The notes beneath the pieces are model-generated. The model did not search any database. It saw only the letters and a program-made list of their open reading frames with translations, and was not told where the DNA came from. Of a DNA stretch of 64,000 nt, positions 51,401 through 63,941 are shown in pieces. This DNA is from Bugula neritina. Lineage: Eukaryota > Bryozoa > Gymnolaemata > Cheilostomatida > Bugulidae. The stretch spans positions 25,157,628 through 25,221,627 of the forward strand of contig OZ037767.1 of assembly GCA_964035545.1 (NCBI GenBank), read 5' to 3'. Position numbers and translations under genes: made by a program. Numbering within the stretch: the first letter of the stretch is position 1; every line of letters starts with the position of its first letter.

Positions 51401-54400
51401 CAGTGTACGTAAGCCGTCATGACTAGAATTAGTAACTCTCAAGCTTATTTATATCCGGTAGGTAACCCATGATTATTTGTGTTTTCTTGCATGTCTCTGC
51501 CAGTTGATGATGATGGCATGTGGCAGAAAGTAGACGTGACCTCTAGACAACCTTCGGATTCTCAGAGGACTTGCTGTGCAAAAATAATCTTGAATTTGCC
51601 AACATTTGGTGGTTTTGTGTATTGTGTGCGGGCATCTTTAGTAGACCCAGGTATGTTATTGAACTTCTAGGTAGTATTATGACTAGGTAGCCGTGTGACC
51701 AGGTGGTGGTGTGACTAGGTGGTAGTGTGACTAGGTGGTAGTGTGACTAGGTAATAGTGTGACTAGGTAGTAGTGTGACTAGGTGGTAGTGTGACTAGGT
51801 GGTAGTGTGACTAGGTAATAGCGTGACTAGGTAATAGTGTGGCTAGGTAGCGGTGTGACTGGGTAGTACTATTGTCCTACTGATTCCTCAGGTAGACTTG
51901 CAGTTGGAGTGGGAGACAATCTCATCAGAGTGTGGAATGTGAATGAAGGAGCTGGACCATATGACTGTACAAGTATGTGGCAGGGCCTGAAGAGTAAAGT
52001 AACAGCAGTAAGTTAACTCGTGTTGTGATATTTGTGCTGTGGTATTGTTAGTCTATATATTGACAGATAGCTTAATTATCATTGCCAAACCCTAAACCTG
52101 GCGGTTTAGCAAAGTGTGAATAATGTGTCTTTGCTCTAAGAAAAATGCTCATTAATATCTTCTGGGTTAGATTATCTCATGCCATCCTTTCAAGAATGTT
52201 AAATCAAAGTTTAAAAATATTAATATTTTGAAGTAAGTGTTGGCCTACCTTAGCTGGAACAAGCAAAATATCGATGAAAATATTTGAAATCTGTGAGAAA
52301 CAAACAATGTTGCAAAAGTTACGACTTTCATCACCAACATATGAAAGTCATAATAAAACTGGGTTAAAGAAATATGAAATAATGTTAATAAGACCATTCG
52401 TATTGCATTGTTTTAGTTGGCGTGGCATCCATTTAATGAGAGCAAGTTAGCCTATGGCACTGATGATGGAAGGGTGGGTGTATTCCCATCCCTTAGTAAG
52501 AAGGCACCAATCATATTTGGAACTTACCATCAAAAGATTGTGTATGTTGTGTCTTGGGGCCCTCGCCCTTTTACAGATGGTAAGATTTCTGTTATATCAG
52601 TTAGCTGTTAAACCTTTCGCCTGGCTTGCATTTTGTATCAGTTAATAATGTGGAATAATGTGATTTAATGGCAACTTTTATGATGAAAATTATCATTATT
52701 TAAATGTCCTAATATTGATATCTTTCATTTTGTTAATATATTGAATGATTTTTCTGTTTAATTATTCCATCTATCATCTTCTACCCCATAACTGACTTCT
52801 ATCATCATTAGATTCTCTGTTCCTAGGTCAAGTAGATGGGGAGTCTATGACAGTGTACAGTGTTGGTGATGGTACAATTTTGGTACACAGTCTATCTAAG
52901 GCGGCCACTGAGCCCGCTAAAGACATCAATGCTATTCTCACTGAGGTCAACGGATCTTCAGTGCCTACGAAGATACGGAGTGAACTAGCCTGGTCTCAGG
53001 ATTACAGTTTGCTGTATCTAGGCAACGAGGATGGGTGAGTCATTCGGTTACTCTTCTCTGGTTACGCAATACAATGGAGAGCAAATGGTCAGGTTTTATT
53101 TCTTTGCTTGCTTATTAAACACCATACGTTTTTGGTTTGTTTTTGAGCCGATTTATAGGGCAACTGGTGTGATTTAAAAGATTAGACAATGATTAGTTGG
53201 TTAAATATAAACTCCTCGCCAAGTTCAAACGTACCAGTGGTTTATTGTTTGGAGTTCCGTTTTGTTGGTTGTTTTTGCTGACACTTCTGGGGTGAGGTTT
53301 TCCTTTAACTGCAGAGAATAATTATTACTTTCTATAATATTTCTTAATTACATTTTACTCACCATTCTATCATTGGTTGCTATAGTGGTTTACTCTGTAA
53401 TGTGTAGATCAGCAGTAAAATCACTATTTTGGTATTGGCTAGATTTCATTCGCATCTTCCTGTTTTTTTGTTATTTTAGGTCAGTTTTGGTTGTAAAAAG
53501 AAGTGATTTCAAGTGCATATGTGTAATAAACGTGTTCAATAAACTGGTGAACTGCATACGACCCCAGCCTTGTCAGCTTCCAGCAGGTTCTTGCTCATCT
53601 CTCATGGCTATCGGTAGTAACGGGCACCTGGTTAAGGTTGTCGACTTATCTGCTGTTAACCAATCACTCTCAGGTATGGGAAATTTATTTTAAAATTTTG
53701 TTAAATTAGTTGCTAGAAATCTTTAAATAGCCATCACATGTTGCACTTAAAACTGTTCCAAAAACTATTTTAATTAACTGAGTTGTCTTCAATTTTGTTT
53801 CAAGATTATTTTTATTTTTGAAAATGTATTTTTTCAATGACCTGCTAGTCATTTCACTACTGTTCAGCTTTTTCTACCACTTGCGGGTCACAGTATAGAT
53901 TACCATGTGTTTGTTACATTCTTTTTGTTGCTAAATGTTTTATACTGTCCAGAGAATGTACATGGTTCGTTTATTTATGCAGGGGAGACTATTCCGGTTA
54001 TAAACGAAGCTGTTGCTGTGCTAAAAGGCCACAAGAGTAGAATAACAGACATGTGCTGGCCAATATTTGAGCCTCACAAACTCCTGACTGTATCCTACGA
54101 CAGCAAAGCTTTGGTTGGTGTCAGCATGCATTGCTTACTTCAGCTATTCTAAAGTCAGCGCCATATTTTTAAATTTTTTAACTAGTTCCATAATATAAGT
54201 TTACACATATTTGAAAATTTTATTACTTCAAAATTATCTGATTTCAGTAAATCTTGTTAAAAAGAATCATGTTTTACTAAAAAATATGCTTAAAAAGGTA
54301 TTTTATGCTGCTAGTGGTGTCACATGAAGCTGCATTTATTTTAACTGTTCAAGTCGAGTTTGAATTGTTTTTCAATTAGATGATACATTAACCCAAACAT

Positions 54401-57400
54401 GTCTATTTAATTATAATGATTTAAAGACTGTAATATTTGTAATACATGAAGTGCTTTAAAAACGGCAACTATAGATTTTAAATATTTGTTACAAAATTAA
54501 AGATTTTATAACACATTTCTTATTGTTATGAGCATGTATTATGTTGATTGCAGGTGTGGGATACACAGTTGGGAGTTATCCTCTCTGAATATAAGCATCA
54601 ACATGGCCATCTCCTTTCCTGTCAATGGAGTCTCGTAGAGAAAGATCTGATATACACGGGTTCCGATGACTTCTCACTCCACAGTTGGCGGCCATCTTTA
54701 TACGAGAAAACCACCACCACTGGAAATGGTCTCCTCATGTCTACGTCTGCGACTCCATTAGCTGCAGACAAAAATGCTGATGGTAAGATAGGATTTAGCT
54801 AGCTAAATGCTTGTGTGCCTACTCACCTTGTTAATGGCGTCAGCCTATTTTTCTTCTCCAAATTTCACACCTCAGTCATTTTATCCGCTGTTTTAAAATA
54901 AGTGTTCCAATGTTTACCAGTTTTTAATGTGTAGGCCACAATTTTCTGCCAATTTATTTGATAAGGACAGTAAAAGGACGATATCTATTATCGATTTTTT
55001 GTGTCTAATTTGTTAAAACAAGGCAACTTTTTTGCTACTAGCTGTTAGAACTGAGCAAGTTTGTGTGTTTTTTTGTCAACTAAATAACTGCTGGTTTCTC
55101 TCACTAGTAATGCGTTTTACATATATTTATTTTCCCAGTTTTGTGTTATCTTTAATATCTTCAAAGTATGAACATGTTTGTATATTTAGCAATAAACTGC
55201 TGTGAAAAATAATTGGTTTGCTATTCAACTGTTTTCCTCCTGCATAACATTTCAGTGTTCATCATATTGAAATTGTTTCGACATACTTAACGTTGTAACT
55301 TAAAATTATCTGATATGATTGTAGCACCAGATATTAAAGATGGTGAAAGTGTGAACCTGTTGCTGGACCAGAAGAGGAGAGAACTGCTAAGTATGGCCGG
55401 GGATTCTGTAGAACTTAATCAATCACATATAGCATCAGGTAAATGCCTTTAGTTGTTGTTACTTCTATTTAGTTTTAGCAACTTTTATTTATTGTTTGTA
55501 AAACTGATATGCGTTGTGTATTCATTCTCACCTTTGTTCTTTACTTCTTACGCAATACATGTTTTGTTTATGCACTTTTGTTATGTTTTTTCTTGTTTAT
55601 ATGGTGTAGTTCTTGTATTTACTTTTTTCTTTAATTTTATCTTCAGTCACATAGTTTTGTCTAATAAATGAATGAATTCATTGTTATTTGTAACCTTATT
55701 CTAACTAACACTTATTTTTAATGTAGTATTTCTCTTCCTGGGTTGTTAATATAACTATTTGGCAACATTGCAGCTGTGGACATGAATACCTCTGAATCTG
55801 TGGATGGTGCTGAGATGGTCAAGTCATCGGTTGACGTCGAAATAGTTGCACCGACTAAAAAAGTCGTGTCCAAGATGAAAAAGAGAGTTGGGAGATCGAT
55901 GTTTCCCAACATGTCTGCCGCTGTTAGAGCGGGGAATGATATTAATGACCTTGTACATCTGCAGGAGAAGACAAGCAGTGAGTTACATATGACGTAGTTT
56001 TGGTTTATGGACACTGACAGTGTTATTAGTGTTGACTGTATATTCATAGCTGTTGGTGCATCAATATAACATGTGGGAGATGGTAAATGCGAAGCAATAA
56101 AGAAATAAATGAAAAAAATACATTCTCGATAATAGCTGAAATGTTGATCACTAATGGCTTGTGAATATTGTGAGCAATAGTGTACTGATGTACTCATGCT
56201 GTACTGATAGTGTACTGATAGTGTACTGATACTGTAATAATAGTGTACTGATGTTGTATCTGTTGGTAGGTGGAGATCCAGTGGTAGCTGACAAAGACAA
56301 AGCTCACCTGGGTATATTCTCTCTACGTGAAGATGACATGGAGAAGTTCATTTCCCTGGAAAGTATGGCACATTTCAGGGCTCTACTAAAAATTGGAGTT
56401 ACTTTCTCTTTACAATATTGCCGAATATAATTGGAGATTACTTGAATAAAAACAATTGCTTTTCCCCAGAGCTTTTATTAGGCCATAAATTTTGAAAACT
56501 TTAAAATTCTCTTTTATTCTGAAAAACTTTTAAAACTTGGGTGCTTTTCATAATGGCCAGCATTAATTTATATTATTTTGTGAAGTATAGTCAAGTTACA
56601 CTCGCGCAATAAATACATTTCTTGAACTTTGACAAAATTTTGTCGAGATTTTTAAAAAATGTTTAGTACTTTATTTATAATGAATGTGCATGCTTTTTAT
56701 TAATCTTCAAAATCATCCAACGTATTTAAGTTACTTGTCTATTCTGAAAAGCACATGCATCGTGCTGCCACTTCTCTAGTGCATACAGCCAACACAATGG
56801 AATAGCCTGTGATTCTGTTACAGAGAGTACCTTATACACTGATGGCAACATAGAGGGTGGATCCTACATCAGTCTGTGGGAGGGTAACGTTGAGGAAGGT
56901 CTCATCAAAGCAGCTGAGGCTAATTCCCTCACAGATTGTCTCGTCAACTCAGCCTCCATGTGTGAGTGTCAAGTCATACAATAGCACAGTGTGTGTAGTG
57001 GTGGTGTTCAGCTTTCATTTCTCTCTAATTAGAACTACCAGATGTGTGTGGCCATTAGATTGAAGAGTATTCTATGTGTGTAGTAGACAATGTTTTGTAA
57101 ACTTTATTATTTACAAAAATATTGGAAGATCATCTTTTCAGAGTGTTACATGTACAGCTGCATTTGAAATATGTTTTCAAACTTTAAGACTGAAAGTTTG
57201 TGTAGTTCTACCCTGTTTTATAAATCTTTATAAATGTTGATGAAAAGTGGCTTTTAAGAATTGTATAATTACCGAGATCTTTAAAATTAAAGTTGAAAAC
57301 TTAAATGAATTTAACAATCTCATATTACATGTGGAATGGTGAAACACATTTTATTTTTATGAATTTCATTAGTTTTTTGTTTGATGTCTTTTTCTCATAT

Positions 57401-60400
57401 AAAATTCACCTTCTCCAAAGTTTTCTTAACCTTTGTATATTTGTGTATAGTTTCATGTTGGTTCTGTTACGTAAAATAATTGGTAATAGTTCAATGGTTG
57501 CCATAGTAACCATCTAAACAATCACCTCTCTCTGACCCGCATGTTTACAAACATACCGTGTGATGAGCAGTTGCCCTGATTAGTTTTGCCTATGTTCACA
57601 TATTCTTTGTGTTCTGCTATTATATACTGGTGAATACTAGCAGACGTAGTGTAGTCTTAGCACAGTGTATCTGATAGTCTGCACACGCCTGCTTGTAGTA
57701 GGATATGCAGAGTGGACCAAGTACTGTAGACTGTATGCTCAGCAATTGAGAGCAGAAGGCAGCATTCACAAAGCTGTTGCCTACCTACTCTATACCCACG
57801 ACGTTGATACATCTGTACTCTGGCTAACTGAAAACAACCTCTACAGGTAGGAATTTTCTGTGTGTGTTGTGTGCGTAGAAAGTTGGTTAGAGATCTTTGG
57901 TTTGGTATTTAATCTGATTATTTATGTTGTTGACAGTTTAAGATCTTACATAGTTGATTGGTTGAACCTTAAAATGTTTTTATTGGCGGTTTGATTACTA
58001 CGAAGTGCTGAAACCAATGAGCTATGCAGGATATTGATAATGCCGTATATGGTAACACATAGATGTGCAGCTTGTTCCATTGTAATGATTATACTATCCA
58101 TTGGCAGGGAGGCCGTATGCATTGTACGTAGCAGAGATCCTACCAACACTGAAAGGATACTAGAATTGTACAACAACTGGGCCAAACAACTGAGAAAAGA
58201 TGCCAACTATGAGACAGGTGCTAAGTGGTGAGCAGACAACTCCTTCTTCATTTATTTTTGGTGATAATTACTAATATTATTAGTTTATTTTCAACCATGT
58301 CATTCCCTGCACATTCTGCTTGTGGATTATTTTTCAACACATTAACAATATTTGTTGTATATGGAAGGGTTTAAATATATCCTTGCGGGCTGGTAACTTC
58401 ATTAAAAATAAATAAATGAGATATTTTTTGTTTACTACTTTATTTATCTAAAGTAAACTTCTATTTTGGATACCACTGTATTCATCTTCAGAGTTGATTG
58501 AAGTTGCCATAGGCCCTTTACTTTCACTACATGATATTGATTTTATAAGTATTTGATATAAAGAAGTTTTTCTACTTTCTAGTCTAGTTGCACTCAAAGA
58601 ACCCCTCTTAGCTTTAGACCTCCTCAGAAAGAGATCTGATCGAGACGGGACACTGCGGGCTATTCAGTACGTCTGTTTATCTTATAGCTTGTCTTCCAGT
58701 ATATCTACTATTTGTCTTCCACCACTTTATTATGCTGTAGCTATTATTCTAATTATTAATTTTCATGGACCATTTATAATAATGATTTTGAAAGTTTTAC
58801 CAGTTAATTTCTGTCGGCAGATTTGCAATGAGCTCTCCCGACTGTTTGGATTCGTTGATGGACTTGTGTGATCAACTGACTAGGGAATGCATTCTCTCTG
58901 GAGATTTCCAACTTATAGAGAAGTTATGCTCCCCACACACTAAGCTTCATGTGAGTATATTAAACTCAGCAGATAGTCATAAGCAATAATATTAGTAGAA
59001 TAATACAAATGTAGAGCTCCAGAACAAGTATCAGCTGGAATCATAAGGTTGAAGCTGAAAATAGGAATTCAATTAATTTATAAAAATTTGTTAACCGCAA
59101 ACCAATTCCTAATAATTTCTGGTTTTTTTTGAAAAAATACATCAGACTGAATACCTCAACTTTTAACTTATATTGCACATAGCCTGTATTCTATGATCTA
59201 GTACTAACAAGTGGTGTTTGATATGTAGTTTTCTATATAGGAATAAAACCTGTCAGTTTTCTAGTAAATTGTAGTATCAGATTCTTATTTTTGTTTCAGT
59301 TAGAACTGCATGTAATGCGATAATAATATGCAGTGTGCATGTTGTAGCCTTTCTTAGCCTGGAGTTTAGTCTACCAGTCCTTATCACCGGTGCTAGCCTG
59401 CGGGGCGTCTACTGACTTCTCCACCTTAGGCATAATAGAGTATATACGGGAACTGCTGGCTAGTCATAACATAAAACTGGTAGATTGCAGGAAACAGTGT
59501 TCACTCTCCCAGCAATGGATGTCACCATCTCAGGTTGGCTCTAACAGCGCTCCTTCCTTTCTGCTCTGTTGTGTATAGTGCCTTGGTTAATATGTCCTGC
59601 TGTAACTGTCAAGTACAATATCTTCGGTCACTGGGCTGAGATTCAACATTTACTTTTTAGTTTGCTACAAAATATGCTTTTTCTCTTTTTTGTTATGTAC
59701 CAATGGTTGATGTACAGGTTTATAATTAAAGTATTTTCATGAGAAACTTGATAACATTGCATTCATTTAACTCAAAATTTCTATTTTATAGTTTTTACCT
59801 GTTGAGATAGGTATGGAATCAGAAAAGAAATTTTAAAAAGCAGAGAAAAATTTTAACACAAGCAGTAATATTCTCACTCTATGTTAATCGTCACATAAAA
59901 TTGATAAGCTTTGCTAGTAAAATCTCTTTTCTGCTTTAACTGAATTGTTGGTTACTTTTATTATGCAGTTATGACCGTTTCAAGTATTAGCTTTTTACAT
60001 TTAACAGCAATCTTCCGGTAGGGACTGCTTTAAGCCAACATGGCATTTATTAGATATTTTTATATTACGATACTCTGCTTACTAAATACGGATTATCTGA
60101 TTATCTAAATTTGTTAAATCATGTTGTATGACGTGATAACATAATACTGTTATGTACACTGTTACATACCTCACTTATATGTCACTTCTAACTAGGCGAA
60201 GGTAGCCATATGCGAGAGGATTATTGGTCTAGCAGTAGATGTGACTGAAGGAGTAGGTGACATGGAGTCAGGTTTAGTTGAGCTTTACACCATGATCATG
60301 ATGTTACCCAAGTTACCACTGTATACCGAGTCAACTCTCACCACTGCCAAGGTCATCCATCTGCTGCAGTTTCCTGGTGAGTCATACCAGTGTGAGGATC

Positions 60401-61933
60401 ACTGATCACTCATAGATAGCGTCTTCTAGCATCTGTAGATTTTGTTTATTTATAAATATTGGGTCATCAACTATTCAAATCTGTACCTTCATATTTGTTA
60501 TTGCAGCATTGTTGGTTATGTTGGTGTTTTATGTTTATTAAAACATCATTAGCTTCAGTCATTGGCTAAAACTAAGTGTCGGCTTTAATCATTGGCTAGG
60601 AATAAGTGTAAACTTCAATCATTGGCTAGGTATAAGTGCAAGCTTTAATCATTGGCTAGGAGTAAGTGTAAGCTTTAGTCATTGGCTAGGAATAAGTGTA
60701 AGCTTTAATCATTAGCTGGGATTTTAATTAACTAGCCTTAACTAGCCAGTACAACATCCAGTATGCCCGCTGCCCTTTCTTATCCCAGTCTTGCTATCTG
60801 TCTAACAGGATGTGATGTGGCACAGCGACTGACTGACTGCTCCTTCAAAGACACCCGGTTTCTCTCCGACTATGCATTGTACATATGCTACCTGTGGTCT
60901 GCACTCATTATAAATACTAGGTCGGGCTCCCGGGACTCCACCCTCATCAAAACTGATGCTGATGTATCCACAGTTGATAACTCTTCGGAGTTGTCACCCA
61001 CTGTATGTAATGGGGAGACAAAACCTAAAGCTAATGATATACTATCTGCTGTACAGAACAACATGCACCTGCTAGCGTTCTCCTTGTGTCATGGGCTGTT
61101 CATACCCTGGGCAGACAGCGATGCCCTGTCACAGTTTGCTGTGCACCTGTCAGACATTAAATCTGAATCTAGTCGTGACTATAGTGAAACAACTTCCAGC
61201 ATTGATCTGGTAAGTTTGGTTTCCAAAGCTGCTATTGATTACATGGTTATATTATGTAGAAGTCATGCATTTTTGTTCAAGTTTTTGTTGTGTGTACAAA
61301 CGAGTATGTTTTTGTTATCAAATAAGCTCCCCAGTGTATTTGTTTAGCTGTGTTATGTTATATGTACTCTCAATTTATTGTCTGGTATTTCGTCTTGCAG
61401 TGAAATTTGTTTGACATTGTGTGCCAGCAGTATTAGCTGTAGCTGATGTTCATTATACATGTAACTGAATTGTAGATGAAACTGGTATCCTTTGTTGATA
61501 AGGTCAAGCTGAATGAGAAGTTGGATAACAAGGTGAGTAGTCACTTCTAAGTTTCACACTATAAATATGGTACTTGCACTATATACTATAATACTTATAC
61601 TGTATATATTGCTTGCACTATATACTATAATACTTATACTGTATATACCTAAATTATATATAATGCAAGTTTGCACTATAATTTGCTGATCTATGAGATT
61701 TTTTGCAGGTGCTGAAATGTATCCTAGCTATGCTGCTGGACTTGCTGAGGGAACTGTACATATACATGTGTTCACACGACGACGCAGGGCACCTGCCCAA
61801 CCTGCCAGCCGGCTCCAAGATAATAGAGGAATGGGTGTCACTCCACACTATGTGTCAAGAAGTTAATATAGGATTAGATAGTAGCGTCACCAGTGCATCT
61901 TTTCAGGATGCGTCTAAACAGGTTACCGAATAA
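48412..61933 (+). CDS. GEMIN5: GEMIN5, SMN-complex snRNA-binding WD40 protein
   Basis: Recognises pre-snRNAs for SMN-dependent snRNP assembly in the cytoplasm. Twenty-five exons fit in phase: 48412-48903, 49132-49301, 49539-49666, 50053-50239, 50632-50891, 51504-51650, 51892-52007, 52417-52579, 52827-53034, 53480-53673, 53983-54113, 54554-54782, 55325-55438, 55774-55977, 56270-56362, 56824-56961, 57699-57846, 58108-58227, 58583-58666, 58821-58950, 59348-59533, 60196-60376, 60809-61209, 61476-61532, 61709-61933. They give 1501 residues (human 1508). NWYC occurs near the N-terminus as in human. WD40 propellers cover about 1-780; the best blocks are GSRDRTIRMWDL, MWQGLKSKVTA then LAWHPFNESKLAYGTDDGRV, and VWDTQLGV ... 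IYTGSDDFSLHSW. A basic linker (KKVVSKMKKRVGR) precedes HLGIFSLREDD and the TPR-like dimerisation region (RAEGSIHKAVAYLLYTHDV, NNLYREAVCIVRSRDP). The C-terminal third is weakly conserved. Several donors are non-standard (GTTGGT, GTTAGT, GTACGT). Confidence 0.92.
49858..50025. mobile_element. Foldback element, about 168 bp, in a GEMIN5 intron
   Basis: Arms of more than 60 bp pair around a short A/T loop near 49935-49945. The left arm contains GCATGATCATGCTACT and CACTAAATTTAAATT; the right arm contains AGTAGCATGATCATCC and the matching TTTAAATTTAGTATTT. The outer ends are AAGCAACC and GGTTGCTT. It ends only 27 bp before the exon starting at 50053. No coding capacity; superfamily unknown. Confidence 0.75.
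51670..51866. repeat. 16-bp minisatellite in a GEMIN5 intron
   Basis: About twelve copies of GTGTGACTAGGTGGTA, with GGTAATA and GGTAGTA variants. It fills most of the intron between exons 51504-51650 and 51892-52007. Confidence 0.9.
60552..60722. repeat. 30-bp minisatellite in a GEMIN5 intron
   Basis: Six copies of a 30-bp unit with core ATTGGCTAGGAATAAGTGTA followed by AGCTTTAATC. The array ends about 86 bp before exon 60809. Confidence 0.9.
61562..61650. repeat. Short tandem duplication in a GEMIN5 intron
   Basis: The segment TTGCACTATATACTATAATA followed by CTTATACTGTATATA occurs twice in a row, in the intron before exon 61709. Confidence 0.75.
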
Positions 61934-62061
61934 CAGTTTATGCCAGCTGCCACTTGCGATGCAGCTATGAAATATGAACATCTTCAAAATGCTTGTCTGA
62001 TTGATGAAATGAAGATAACTTACATTTTTTTACTTTCAAGCGATGTTTAACCTTGTTGCAG

Positions 62062-62534
62062 GTCCTATGTGTAAAGTTATTATTACATAGTGAATGTAGT
62101 AACATGACCCACAATTGTATTGTAAGAAAATTTCATTTGTATTTTTATAAATGCTTTTTGTTAAATAAAATAACAATTTATAATTTTTACAGTAACTGTT
62201 GTAGTAATTTGCAAATAACTTTTGGAAATTTGTGGTAAAAAATTTAAAGGAAACTTATAACGATATACAGGCTTTAAGGGTAGACTATTTCCCACACTTC
62301 AGAAAAGTATGTAGTTGTAGGTTGGTAATACATGGCGGCTTGTTTCATTGATCTCTGATATCTGCAGATATTTGTGAAAACAATATTGTTATGAAAAGCA
62401 ATCATAACCACCTGACTCTACTTGCTCAATATAGTCTTCTAAAGTCGGAGGAAACAAAGAAAGATCGAGGCCAAAGCCTTTTGCTCTTAGCTGCAAATGT
62501 GAAAGTAAGGCTATGGGCACCTGATGCTGGATAG
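62062..62534 (+). other. Candidate alternative 3' exons of GEMIN5
   Basis: If the exon from 61709 ended at the CAG of 61919-61921 (donor GTTACC), three further segments would continue the frame: 62062-62121 (donor GTAAGA), 62271-62310 (donor GTAGTT) and 62368-62534, ending TAG. The last segment is open in one frame and coding-like (LLAQYSLLKSEETKKDRGQS). The joins use weak donors. The result would be 1586 residues instead of 1501. AATAAA hexamers follow both possible ends (62164-62169 and 62683-62688), as expected for alternative terminal exons. Confidence 0.35.
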
Positions 62535-62682
62535 GGTGAATGCTGCCAGCCACACTGCTCTGGTACTTGTCCTAAACTGGCAACTCCTTTTGCATTTATA
62601 TATTTTTATGGTTTTAATGTTGAAGTGAGTTTATATAAAAAGAAATGAAATTATGTAAATCTACGGTGCTCATAGCTATTGT

Positions 62683-62688
62683 AATAAA
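62683..62688 (+). terminator. Candidate distal GEMIN5 polyadenylation signal
   Basis: AATAAA about 150 bp after the TAG at 62532-62534. A more proximal hexamer lies at 62164-62169, 231 bp after the TAA at 61931-61933. Confidence 0.4.
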
Positions 62689-63209
62689 CTGCAGTCTTCA
62701 TGAAGGGGTAGTCAAATATTGCTACAAAGGCTTCACTAGCTATCAGTGCCAAAATGTATGGCATAAATCAATTACTCAATTATAAGCATTTTAAGGCAAT
62801 GAATTTAGCAACCAGCACTTGCATTTCCCCAACATTTCAGCCAGCAATGTTCTCAACTAAAAATTGGGGGAAGTAGGAATATTCCGAACTGATAAAACCC
62901 GATTAAAGAGTAATAATATAACTCACCACACTGACTGGCCTCAACATTCATACCATTTATTATCCATAAAGGCTTATAAATAAAGGTTTGACTACATCAT
63001 GTAATGGCATCAATCTTTTATAGAAAAAAATTAAGTAATATAGAATTATATAGTTTGTATTAAATAATCAGAACAAAAACATATATATATATAATGTAAT
63101 AAGATACTACAACATGGCTATATAATATAATAAGGTAATACTGTATGGACTATTTTCGCATGCCTACGGAGAAGCTATACCTACAGCTTGACTGCAACAG
63201 CTGCAATTT
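62689..63209. other. Convergent spacer between GEMIN5 and the terminal minus-strand gene
   Basis: AT-rich DNA holding the 3' UTR of the minus-strand gene. A complement of AATAAA lies at 62956-62961, about 250 bp beyond its stop codon. A short TATATATATA run lies near 63081. Confidence 0.45.
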
Positions 63210-63941
63210 CTAATGCCAGCTGTAGTCAAAGTACACTTTCTCTTCGTCTTCCCACGTCGAATAGGATTCTTGCACACTGTAACCCTCTTTGTGCTCCAGA
63301 ATTGTGTTTATTTCAGCAGGCGCTGTCAGGCCATGCTGTTCAATGCTGCTCATGTCATCAGTAGATGCTTCTGTTGGCAGCCAATTAGAAGAAAATGGAG
63401 TTTGCTCCCCGCTAGGGTAGTAACTGCAATATATGCTAGTATTTTAGTTTGTAAGGGTACAGTTAAATCAGAGTTTGTGTAGCAAGTTTAGGTTATTAAA
63501 ACATGCAACATCAATATAAAATATTTCTAACATTACTGAATATAAAAATATTTTATAGTTGTAAAATTGGACTCAGAAATTTGCAAATTTTCCATAAAAT
63601 ATACTGATCGGAACATATACTACATCTGATTTAAATGAATTATTATTCAAATTTCAGAAAATAATGAGCATCTAAATATAGCTGTGTATAAAATGGTAAA
63701 ATATAATAAAATTAAAGGGTGTGATGCAGATTTACCTGCTAAATCCAAATGGAGTGTGATAGACAGAGCAATTCAGGCGCAATGACTGGTCATACTCGGC
63801 TATATTTTGGCACTTGTTGTCTATATGCACCGCAGGTAAAGCTGACTGGGTGAAATCTGCAGCAGGATTGTTGTAGTACTGCATAGCTGATGTGTAGTCT
63901 GATATCTGGGCTGTGAGAAGGTTTGATGAAGACTGATATGG
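63210..63941 (-). CDS. Unidentified protein, last two exons (continues beyond window)
   Basis: Exons 63941-63736 and 63423-63210 (TAG) join in phase 2 with a GTAAAT donor and a TTGCAG acceptor. They give 139 C-terminal residues. The product is rich in Y, S, T, N and Q and has no recognisable fold: YTSAMQYYNNPAADFTQSAL, SVYHTPFGF, then YYPSGEQTPFSSNWLP and an acidic end, ESYSTWEDEEKVYFDYSWH. This resembles the disordered activation tail of a developmental transcription factor, but that is inference from composition only. The upstream intron starts at 63942 and no further exon is visible. It is convergent with GEMIN5. Confidence 0.6.

Noticed and set aside
55718-56197. 159-codon minus-strand frame over a GEMIN5 exon
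   Set aside because: It is the antisense shadow of exon 55774-55977 extended into intron sequence; no domain.
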